Position numbers and translations under genes: made by a program. Shown here in pieces: positions 1 to 6,141 of a DNA stretch of 8,172 bases. Position 1 is the stretch's first letter. Every line of letters begins with the position of its first letter. A model generated the notes under the pieces. That model saw nothing but the letters and a program-made list of their open reading frames with translations. It did not search any database and was not told the DNA's origin. Source of the stretch: Nitrospirales bacterium. GTDB taxonomy: Bacteria > Nitrospirota > Nitrospiria > Nitrospirales > UBA8639. The DNA lies in assembly GCA_021604265.1 (NCBI GenBank), contig BQIY01000075.1:1-8172 (forward strand), in the 5' to 3' direction.

Positions 1-1
1 C

Positions 2-844
2 GAAATTCATCGCCGCAGTCAACGGAAAGACCATCCGCTCGTGCGCGTGAACTGTGCGTCCATTCCCAGAGAACTCTATGAAAGTGAATTTTTCGGGCAT
101 GCCAAAGGCGCGTTTACGGGCGCGCTCAAAGATCGAGCCGGGCGTTTTCAAGCGGCCGATGGCGGCACCTTGTTCCTTGATGAAGTAGGAGAAATTCCTC
201 TAGAAATGCAAAGCAAGCTGTTACGCGTCTTACAGGAAGGGGAATATGAACGGGTGGGAGAGGAAACCACCAGAAAGGTGAATGTCCGCATCATCGCCGC
301 CACCAACCGGAAATTAACCCAGGAAGTGGAAGCCAAACGGTTCCGGCAGGATCTCTATTACCGATTGAATGTGTTTCCCATCGAAGTGGCGCCCCTTCGC
401 AACCGCAAAGAAGACGTCCCGCTGCTGGCAGCCAGGTTCATGGCCCATGTCCGCAAAAAACTGAACTGCACGGGACGGGAATTGACCCAGGTCGAAGTCC
501 TGAAATTGCAAAACTACCATTGGCCCGGCAATGTGAGGGAACTGCAGAACATCATTGAGCGTGCGGTGATTTCATCGCGATGCGGATCGGTCAAATTCGA
601 CCTGCCGGTTCCACAAGCCAACGGGGCATTACCCAAAACCCCCATCAAGAAAAATGGAGATGCCTCAGGCGAAATTCTGACCGAAGAAGACATGCGCCTC
701 CGCGAAAAAGCCAATATCGAATCCGCTTTACAACAGACCAACTGGAAAATCTACGGCACAGGCGGGGCCGCCGAACTCCTCGGCCTCAAACCCACCACTC
801 TTCTCTCCCGCATCAAAAAAATGGGGATTAAAAAGGTTCATTAG
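2..844 (+). CDS. Sigma-54-dependent transcriptional activator, Fis-type HTH (5'-truncated by window edge)
   Basis: This is the C-terminal 280 residues of an NtrC/FhlA-class enhancer-binding protein, which uses ATP hydrolysis to open promoters held by sigma-54 RNA polymerase. The frame is open to the window edge, and the coding-like residues before the GTG at 41 ([17 protein letters not shown]) continue the family alignment, so that GTG is internal rather than the start. Seen in fragment numbering: the sigma-54 contact loop GAFTGA at 36-41, Walker B GGTLFLDE at 54-61, a sensor I stretch RIIAATNR near 96-103, and WPGNVREL at 174-181. A Fis-type helix-turn-helix at about 238-278 ends in [16 protein letters not shown], closest to the form found in FhlA-like regulators. 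Walker A and any N-terminal GAF, PAS or receiver sensor lie upstream of the window, so the signal and target genes cannot be named. Confidence 0.95.
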   Translation, partial: EIHRRSQRKDHPLVRVNCASIPRELYESEFFGHAKGAFTGALKDRAGRFQAADGGTLFLDEVGEIPLEMQSKLLRVLQEGEYERVGEETTRKVNVRIIAATNRKLTQEVEAKRFRQDLYYRLNVFPIEVAPLRNRKEDVPLLAARFMAHVRKKLNCTGRELTQVEVLKLQNYHWPGNVRELQNIIERAVISSRCGSVKFDLPVPQANGALPKTPIKKNGDASGEILTEEDMRLREKANIESALQQTNWKIYGTGGAAELLGLKPTTLLSRIKKMGIKKVH

Positions 845-916
845 ATTTGTGTCACGACCTTGAATTTAGGTAGAAAAACTAGTCAAAAATGCATTCACCA
901 ATGAGCCAGGAATAAG

Positions 917-928
917 GTAAACGTTTGC
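917..928. promoter_or_regulatory. LacI/PurR-like palindrome upstream of rapA
   Basis: The sequence GTAAACGTTTGC is a 12-base palindrome with one mismatched pair around a central CG. Operators of the LacI/GalR family, including the PurR box core GCAAACGTTTGC, have this form. It lies about 155 bases upstream of the rapA start, in the gap after the sigma-54 regulator. No convincing -35/-10 pair was seen next to it, and a short palindrome can occur by chance, so the operator role is only a suggestion. Confidence 0.2.
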
Positions 929-1081
929 AACATTCACCTTTAAGGAAAGCAAGAAATTACCCTGCCCAGAACAACCACCATGGCTGGAAATGCCACAAAC
1001 TCACTACCACCTCTCCGAAGCCGATTTTCGTGCCTGGGAACCAAGCAATCTCTACCTCTTAAAAAAAGATGAACGAACACC

Positions 1082-3862
1082 ATGGATGATTTTACTCCTG
1101 GCCAACGCTGGGTGAGTGACAACGATGCCGCACTCGGGTTGGGCATCGTCCAATCTGTGGCCTTTCGCACGGTTCAAATAGAATTTCCCGCCGCTGATGA
1201 AACACGCACGTATGCAAAAGCCACTGCCCCGCTGACACGCGTTGAATTTGATGTCGGTGATTCAATTAAAAGTATGGATGGTTGGCGCCTTTCGATCACC
1301 AAAATAGAACATGTCCGCGGCACAGTGCGCTACCACGGCATTCGAGAAAGTGGTGAGCCTGCCACCATGCATGAACGTGAACTGCCTGATGCACTCACGT
1401 TCAATTTACCTCAAGACAAACTGTTTGCCGGGCAGGTTGACGACAACAGGTGGTTTGAGCTGCGCGCGGCCACGTTGCAACACCTTGCCACACAACAAGC
1501 ATCAACAAGCTTCGGCTTCCACGGGCCACGTGTCAGCCTGATTCCCCATCAAATCTATATTGCCCATGAAGTATCAAAGAGAATCTCCCCGCGTGTTCTG
1601 CTCGCCGATGAAGTGGGGCTCGGTAAAACCATTGAAGCCGGCTTAATTCTGCACCGTCTGATACTGACCGGAAAAATTAATCGTGCATTGGTAATCGTAC
1701 CGGAACCACTCCTGCATCAGTGGCTGATGGAATTACTCAGGCGCTTTAATTTACGTTTCACCTTAATCGATGAGCCGTATTTTTCACATATCGACGAGGC
1801 ATTCGACAATCAAGACGAAGCGGTACCTCCTGAAAACTTTTTCGATCAATTCCCCCTCGTGTTATGCGGATTACACTTTGCCTGCCGCGATGATATCGCC
1901 CCGTTAATTGCCATGTGCCATTGGGATATATTGGTTGTCGATGAGGCCCACCATCTTGAGTGGACACCGAGCGAGAGCAGCCGGGAGTACCGACGAATCG
2001 AAACGTTAGCGAATCAGTCAGATTCAGTCCTGTTATTAACAGCCACACCCGAGCAATTTGGCACGGCAGGGCATTTTGCCCGTTTGCGACTACTCGACCC
2101 GGCGCGTTTCCACTCCCTCGACAGCTACTTAGCCGAAGAGAAACAACATGCCGCGACTGCCGGCCTTGTGAATCTCCTACTCGATCATCAGACCATGGCT
2201 GAAGATGATTTAGCGCATGTACGTTCACTCATTGATGATAGCGATGCCATCGACATAACCAACATCAATGCCACTCATGACGATGCCCGTACACTTCGAC
2301 GACACCTCATCGACCGTTTGATTGATCAACATGGCACTGGCCGCATGTTGTTCAGGAACACGCGTGCGACGATCAGCGGGTTTCCCCGGCGACACTTCAT
2401 TCCTGCTGTACTCGACGACGACAGAAATGTGACCCGTATCAACTGGCTATCCGATAAACTACGAGAACTATCGCCGCACAAAGTTCTACTGATTTGCGCG
2501 ACCGCCGAGACCGCGGTTTCAATATCAACAATATTGGCAAAAAAACATGGCCTGACAGCCGGTGCTTTCCACGAACACATGAATCTTCTGGAACGAGACC
2601 GCGCTGCCGCCTGGTTTGCCGATGCCGAAGACGGTGCTCAAATATTGATTTGTTCGGAAATTGGTGGCGAAGGCAGAAATTTTCAATTTCTCCACAATAT
2701 TGTCTTGTTCGACTTACCCGATAACCCCGATTTGGTGGAACAGCGCATTGGCCGCCTGGATAGAATCGGGCAACAACACGATATCAATATTCACGTGCCT
2801 GTCGCGGCAGGTTCAAGAGACGCACGACTGAGTCGCTGGTACCACCATGCACTCAATTCGTTTGAGCAGAGTTGCGTAACCGGCCAACACATCAAGGCCG
2901 AGATGGAAGAACAATTTGCTGCGTACCTTGCCGGCGAACACTTCGATGAAGACTGGTTTGTCAGGGAGTGCAGACAACGGCACGAACAAATGACCCGACA
3001 ACTCAACCTAGGTCGAAACCGGTTGCTCGAACTCAGTGGGTGCCGTCAGGAAATTGCTTCCCCGCTGATTAAAGAAATCAAACACAATGAGCAGGAGAAC
3101 ATCTTATTACGATACCTTGAAAATGCATTTGATTCGTATGGGGTTGAAATTGAAGATCATTCGCCAGGCAGTTGGATCCTTCGACCGGGTGCTCATTTAC
3201 AGGTGGACCAATTTCCTGAGTTACCCGAAGACGGCATCACCGTGACGACCAATCGTGAGACCGCCCTTGCACGGGAAGACATGCATTTCCTGAGTTGGGA
3301 ACACCCGTTAGTGCGCGCGACAACCGACTTGATTTTGAACGGGGAAAGAGGCCGGGTCAGTGTCTGCGCGTTACATCTACCACAACTTCCACCCCACAGT
3401 ATTTTAATCGAAGCCATTTTCGAATCGAACTGCCCTGCACCTGCCGGATTAGGAATCGGGCGCTATCTTCCTTGCAACGCATTGCGCTTGCTGGTCAATC
3501 AGGACGGGAAAGACTATACCCAGCAACTACCACCTGACAGCTACGAAACGATATTAAAAAAAATCGATCAGGAAGTCGCACGGCAATTGATCGAGAGGAC
3601 ACGTGCGACCCTAAAAAAACAAGTAGAACACATTGAGGAAATGGCCGCGCAACAGCTCCCCGTGCTTCGCAATGCTGCCATCGCCTCGATGCATGAAGAA
3701 TTAGATGACGAGTTACAACGTCTGCTTACCCTGCAAAAGCGCAACCCGACTATTCGCGACGAAGAAGTGCAATTGCTGTACATTAAAATTTCTGATGTGG
3801 AAAGTCGTTTGCAAAGCAGTACTCTCAAGCTATCCGCCCTGCGTGTCATTTATACCGTTTAA
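1082..3862 (+). CDS. rapA: RNA polymerase-associated ATPase RapA (HepA), Swi2/Snf2 family
   Basis: RapA binds RNA polymerase and uses ATP-driven translocation to recycle it from stalled post-termination complexes. The 926-residue product matches the family from end to end. The N-terminus has the characteristic FTPGQRWVSD opening of the Tudor-like domain. Walker A is DEVGLGKT at 176-183, the DEAH box at 287-290, motif III TAT at 320-322, and motif VI QRIGRLDRIGQ at 554-564. The RapA-specific C-terminal region contains LPEDGITVT, LAREDMHFLSWEHPL and, at the end, LSALRVIYTV. The ATG at 1082 is the only plausible start, because an in-frame TGA lies at 1070-1072; the Shine-Dalgarno is weak. E. coli RapA has 968 residues, and the difference falls after FPRRHF (434-439), where the chain runs almost directly into the DDDRNVTRINWL segment. 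All helicase motifs are intact, so it is probably active. It is 237 bases from the upstream gene and probably separately transcribed. Confidence 0.97.
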   Translation: MDDFTPGQRWVSDNDAALGLGIVQSVAFRTVQIEFPAADETRTYAKATAPLTRVEFDVGDSIKSMDGWRLSITKIEHVRGTVRYHGIRESGEPATMHERELPDALTFNLPQDKLFAGQVDDNRWFELRAATLQHLATQQASTSFGFHGPRVSLIPHQIYIAHEVSKRISPRVLLADEVGLGKTIEAGLILHRLILTGKINRALVIVPEPLLHQWLMELLRRFNLRFTLIDEPYFSHIDEAFDNQDEAVPPENFFDQFPLVLCGLHFACRDDIAPLIAMCHWDILVVDEAHHLEWTPSESSREYRRIETLANQSDSVLLLTATPEQFGTAGHFARLRLLDPARFHSLDSYLAEEKQHAATAGLVNLLLDHQTMAEDDLAHVRSLIDDSDAIDITNINATHDDARTLRRHLIDRLIDQHGTGRMLFRNTRATISGFPRRHFIPAVLDDDRNVTRINWLSDKLRELSPHKVLLICATAETAVSISTILAKKHGLTAGAFHEHMNLLERDRAAAWFADAEDGAQILICSEIGGEGRNFQFLHNIVLFDLPDNPDLVEQRIGRLDRIGQQHDINIHVPVAAGSRDARLSRWYHHALNSFEQSCVTGQHIKAEMEEQFAAYLAGEHFDEDWFVRECRQRHEQMTRQLNLGRNRLLELSGCRQEIASPLIKEIKHNEQENILLRYLENAFDSYGVEIEDHSPGSWILRPGAHLQVDQFPELPEDGITVTTNRETALAREDMHFLSWEHPLVRATTDLILNGERGRVSVCALHLPQLPPHSILIEAIFESNCPAPAGLGIGRYLPCNALRLLVNQDGKDYTQQLPPDSYETILKKIDQEVARQLIERTRATLKKQVEHIEEMAAQQLPVLRNAAIASMHEELDDELQRLLTLQKRNPTIRDEEVQLLYIKISDVESRLQSSTLKLSALRVIYTV

Positions 3863-3914
3863 GCCCTCGAATACAAACCCTCGAGGTTATACTCCCCGTT
3901 GGGTGTGGTGTAAA

Positions 3915-3930
3915 TTACTCGCGTGAGCAA
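3915..3930. promoter_or_regulatory. Inverted repeat overlapping a weak promoter candidate
   Basis: TTACTC and GAGCAA form an inverted repeat (five of six pairs) around GCGT. It lies between a weak -35-like TGTAAA (3909-3914) and a -10-like TACAAT (3932-3937) with 17-base spacing. This is the only promoter-like arrangement I see in the gap between rapA and the protease gene. An operator in the spacer would fit repression, but the -35 match is only three of six bases. Confidence 0.2.
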
Positions 3931-3994
3931 GTACAATCATGAGGGAAGTAATAGATCTGCCTAAATCGGTTACATTCTGCATGGAGTAGCACAC

Positions 3995-4723
3995 ATGCTT
4001 GAAAGACCATTTGTCCAATTGGATGACATTGCTAGGGAGTGCTTTAAGCATACCGTCTCTCTTTTTTGGGGAGAACCAGATGGAACATCTAAATTGCGAA
4101 GTGGTACCGGTTTTTTGGTTGAACTTAATCGACCATTTCTATGTACTGCACGTCACGTCATTCAAACATTCCTTGAAGCCCAACGAGAAGACAAATCTTT
4201 GGAACTAAAAGTAGGAAAGGGGAGTATAGATCAAGTCAATAATCGCATGATGGAAGGTAACGATGCCCATGATTTAATTGGAATTGATCTGTCAGGAATT
4301 GAAATAAATTCATTTCAATTGAACCATATACAATTTTTCAAACCTACACGCTGGCCTCCTAAATGCATTTCCCATGGTGCTCAAGTTTTCTTTATTGGAT
4401 TTGTTGTAAATGGGTATCGCGAGATACTCCACAAACAAAGAGCAATTTTGTTTAACTCTTTTACTGTTGGGACACAAGTGGACAGTATTTCAAATACAGA
4501 TTTCTCATGCGTCATAAATATGGAGAATGTAAATCGTAACGCAACACCAAGCGACAGGTGGCCCATAGACTATGGGGGATTAAGTGGTTCCCCTGTTTTT
4601 GTGATATGGGAAGATATAGGGGTAGAATTAACTGGAATAATCTATGAGGCAAGCAATGCTTTCAATATTATCCGCGCTCATCATGCTCACTTGTTTAATG
4701 CAGGAGGAGGGTTGGGATTATGA
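3995..4723 (+). CDS. Trypsin-like serine protease domain protein, cytoplasmic
   Basis: This 242-residue protein has the chymotrypsin-fold catalytic triad in the right order. SGTGFLV at 36-42 leads into CTARHV, giving His54. Asp93 in HDLIGIDL is the likely acid. GGLSGSPVF at 194-202 matches the GDSGGP block, giving Ser197 as nucleophile, and the following strand ELTGIIYEA is typical. It is short, with no PDZ domain, signal peptide or membrane segment, so it differs from periplasmic HtrA/DegP and should act in the cytoplasm. The start is supported by GGAG at 3983-3986, eight bases before the ATG. Composition is visibly more AT-rich than rapA upstream, suggesting acquisition. Such stand-alone trypsin-like (Trypsin_2-type) domains occur in bacterial conflict systems, where they are thought to act on partner proteins. 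Substrate and role here are not known. Confidence 0.8.
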   Translation: MLERPFVQLDDIARECFKHTVSLFWGEPDGTSKLRSGTGFLVELNRPFLCTARHVIQTFLEAQREDKSLELKVGKGSIDQVNNRMMEGNDAHDLIGIDLSGIEINSFQLNHIQFFKPTRWPPKCISHGAQVFFIGFVVNGYREILHKQRAILFNSFTVGTQVDSISNTDFSCVINMENVNRNATPSDRWPIDYGGLSGSPVFVIWEDIGVELTGIIYEASNAFNIIRAHHAHLFNAGGGLGL

Positions 4724-4758
4724 ATGGAAAATGGGATAGAACAGAGGCTGGACTTTGA
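4720..4758 (+). CDS. Possible 12-codon ORF coupled to the protease stop codon (doubtful)
   Basis: An ATG at 4720 overlaps the protease TGA as ATGA and is preceded by AGGAGGAGG (4702-4710) nine bases upstream, the best Shine-Dalgarno in the window. The frame encodes MNGKWDRTEAGL and then stops at TGA 4756-4758. Reading past that stop gives another 22 sense codons before TAA. It may be a remnant of a disrupted downstream gene or a coupled peptide. It may also be chance, because the purine run encodes the protease glycines. No function is assigned. Confidence 0.15.
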   Translation: MNGKWDRTEAGL

Positions 4759-4947
4759 GCCCTTCTTTATAAAAGAAATTCATTTTACTACCCTAGTTCA
4801 AATCTACCACTTTCCTCTCAAGAATAAAAAATGAATTTTAAATGGAAAGATTAAATCTGAAAATTAAAATGAGGAAACAAGGATATAGTGCCTCAAAACC
4901 TACCCTTACCTCCCATGTCTGTTAAACCTTACAGAAGTTTTTAGATA

Positions 4948-4953
4948 TAGGAA
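4948..4953 (+). promoter_or_regulatory. Ribosome binding site for the 262-residue protein
   Basis: TAGGAA, containing AGGA at 4949-4952, sits nine bases before the ATG at 4962. It is the main support for that start, since no upstream gene is close enough for coupling. Confidence 0.5.
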
Positions 4954-4961
4954 ATTATGAT

Positions 4962-5750
4962 ATGAAAGCTCGCGCAAGACGAATTGAGTTTCACCTTTCA
5001 ATGGTTTTTCCACCTAATGAGGATTACTCTGTTCCGCTCTTGAGGCTAATGCTGGCCACAGATGACTCACGACATTTACGAAAACTTCTCCTCAATGCAG
5101 ATGAACACTTTGATAAGGGCAATGACCTTGAATGTTCAATATTAAATGGGGAGCTTTTGCACCTCTTTAGGTTGTTGTGCGGACATCTTTATGAAGCGGG
5201 GGTGGCATTTCGTAGTTTAGAGAGAATAAGACCCGGCTATTTTAAGAATATCCTTCCCAATAGGGAGGAAATTATTACTCATCTCCTTTATTTAAATACC
5301 GCCTACTCAGTTGGGGAGGAAGGAGCCTTTCACTATTCGTTTTTAAAACCGGTTAGGGATAGAGTAGGCTTTCATTACAAAGAAACTATTTTCTTGGAAA
5401 GGCTAACCAAACACGTTCAAACTGAGGATCTTGAAGGCAATTTAATTATTACTCAATTTAGTGGTTTATCCAGGTACTCTGTTACTGATCATCTGGTCAT
5501 GTCCGCAATTCACGATTTATTTGGTGGTGGATTAGATAATTTTCAGGAAAATTTCGAACAAGCTATGGGACAGGCAATTAACCTCGCAGCCAGCCTAGAA
5601 AATATTCTGGACAATGTTTTATTATCTATTTTTAAATCTCACCCAGAATTCATTTCGAAAATAATTGAAGGGGAGGTCTGCATTTCCCCGTCCTTCCTTA
5701 AAGCTAAGGAAAAAGCTGATCGCCTGAGAGATAATACTTCAATAAAGTAG
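4962..5750 (+). CDS. Uncharacterised protein with an Rx5H (HEPN-like) motif
   Basis: I do not recognise this 262-residue family. It appears mostly alpha-helical and soluble, with no signal peptide or convincing membrane segment. A helix-rich region at about 60-90 is followed by VRDRVGFHYKE, in which Arg132 and His138 form R-x5-H. That spacing is within the R-x(4-6)-H signature of HEPN ribonucleases, and the preceding helices are compatible with a HEPN-type bundle. However, the motif is in the middle of the protein and the fold cannot be confirmed by eye. A second helical part carries SVTDHLVMSAIHDLFGGGL. The gene is AT-rich like the protease gene 238 bases upstream and unlike rapA. It may be an accessory effector RNase, an antitoxin-like partner, or an unrelated conserved hypothetical protein. 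The reading frame is confident; the function is open. Confidence 0.75.
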   Translation: MKARARRIEFHLSMVFPPNEDYSVPLLRLMLATDDSRHLRKLLLNADEHFDKGNDLECSILNGELLHLFRLLCGHLYEAGVAFRSLERIRPGYFKNILPNREEIITHLLYLNTAYSVGEEGAFHYSFLKPVRDRVGFHYKETIFLERLTKHVQTEDLEGNLIITQFSGLSRYSVTDHLVMSAIHDLFGGGLDNFQENFEQAMGQAINLAASLENILDNVLLSIFKSHPEFISKIIEGEVCISPSFLKAKEKADRLRDNTSIK

Positions 5751-5754
5751 ATTC

Positions 5755-5775
5755 CCACGGGTTCACGCCCCGTGG
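5755..5775. other. GC-rich perfect hairpin just after the 262-residue protein gene
   Basis: CCACGGG and CCCGTGG pair perfectly over seven bases around the loop TTCACGC, starting four bases after the TAG stop. The stem is strong, but the next bases are a C run rather than a T run, so it is not a classical intrinsic terminator. It may protect the 3' end, or be a REP-like or integration-related element. It stands out because the sequence on both sides is AT-rich. Confidence 0.55.
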
Positions 5776-5792
5776 TCCCCCCGCTAAATTTG

Positions 5793-5838
5793 ATAGTACT
5801 TCTACCAATTCAGCTATGAAAATAGTACCTAATAGTAC
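5793..5838. repeat. Three short direct repeats of ATAGTAC
   Basis: ATAGTAC occurs at 5793-5799, 5822-5828 and 5832-5838. The last two are part of a tandem 10-mer, AATAGTACC plus one base, repeated at 5821-5840. The 10-base period places them on the same helix face, as for a DNA-binding protein site. They may equally be a small tandem duplication. Confidence 0.45.
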
Positions 5839-5956
5839 CAACGGGTGGAGTCGCCGAATTTCTTTGTATTGGCCACCATAATCCTTTCCCGCCTAAAAGA
5901 GGAAATTAGAAAGTTCAGTTAATGAGTTTGCTATCAATAAAAAAAGCATTTGAGGT

Positions 5957-5982
5957 TAAGAGACTTGCTCTTATTTCTCTTT
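5957..5982 (+). terminator. Weak intrinsic-terminator-like hairpin
   Basis: TAAGAG and CTCTTA form a six-base stem around ACTTG, followed by the pyrimidine-rich TTTCTCTTT. The stem has few GC pairs and lies about 205 bases after the nearest stop codon, so termination would be weak. It is the only + strand hairpin with a T-rich tail in this gap. Confidence 0.22.
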
Positions 5983-6063
5983 AAGGAAAATGCCAAAGTT
6001 ATAACTGCTCCGCTGATAGTTATTGGTATTTTGACGTGATAAATTACACAGTTTTTCTTCTGA

Positions 6064-6091
6064 TTAGATCCAAACCCTAGATCAGTATAAT
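6064..6091 (+). promoter_or_regulatory. Sigma-70-type promoter candidate for the 565-residue protein gene
   Basis: A perfect -10 hexamer, TATAAT, is at 6086-6091. The best partner at an allowed distance is TTAGAT (6064-6069), 16 bases upstream, which matches the -35 consensus poorly. A transcript from here would have a leader of roughly 45 bases before the ATG at 6142. An inverted repeat, ATAACT/AGTTAT (6001-6023), lies upstream and could bind a regulator. If real, the gene is transcribed independently of the two genes before it. Confidence 0.4.
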
Positions 6092-6141
6092 GGCTTTAGT
6101 AATGCCACCGTAAAGAATGGAGTCGGTTGAGAGATTAGAAA

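Larger units (their letters stand above)
5751..6141. other. 391-base intergenic region with hairpins, short repeats and a promoter candidate
   Basis: No convincing gene is visible in this gap on either strand. It holds, in order: a GC-rich perfect hairpin (5755-5775), three copies of ATAGTAC (5793-5838), an AT-rich hairpin followed by a T/C run (5957-5982), an inverted repeat ATAACT/AGTTAT (6001-6006 and 6018-6023), and a TATAAT hexamer (6086-6091). TGGAGTCG occurs twice, at 5846-5853 and 6118-6125. The length and mixed composition suggest a junction between independently acquired genes. Confidence 0.5.

Noticed and set aside
990..1115. A 41-codon ORF starting at ATG 990 that overlaps the rapA start in another frame.
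   Set aside because: It has no good Shine-Dalgarno and no recognisable similarity, and most of it lies in the rapA leader; chance is the simpler explanation.
1758..2228. A 156-codon open frame on the - strand inside rapA.
   Set aside because: It lies wholly opposite a strongly conserved helicase coding region and its translation resembles no family; it is a shadow frame.
3864..3886. CCCTCGA repeated twice, with the palindrome CCTCGAGG, just after rapA, considered as a terminator.
   Set aside because: The palindrome has no loop, there is no T tract after it, and the repeat is only seven bases.
5751..5830. tRNA-like elements: GGGTTCACGCCC like a T-arm on the + strand and TAGCTGAATTGGTAGAAG like a D-arm on the - strand.
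   Set aside because: The two elements are on opposite strands, the D-arm stem does not pair well, the T-loop lacks the usual A58, and no acceptor stem or anticodon arm can be built. A tRNA scan returning a hit would overturn this.
5922..5984. A 20-codon ORF (MSLLSIKKAFEVKRLALISL) with a hydrophobic and basic character like some small peptide toxins.
   Set aside because: The nearest purine-rich site, AGAGG, is over 15 bases from the ATG, and the AT-rich hairpin region makes a chance ORF of this length likely.
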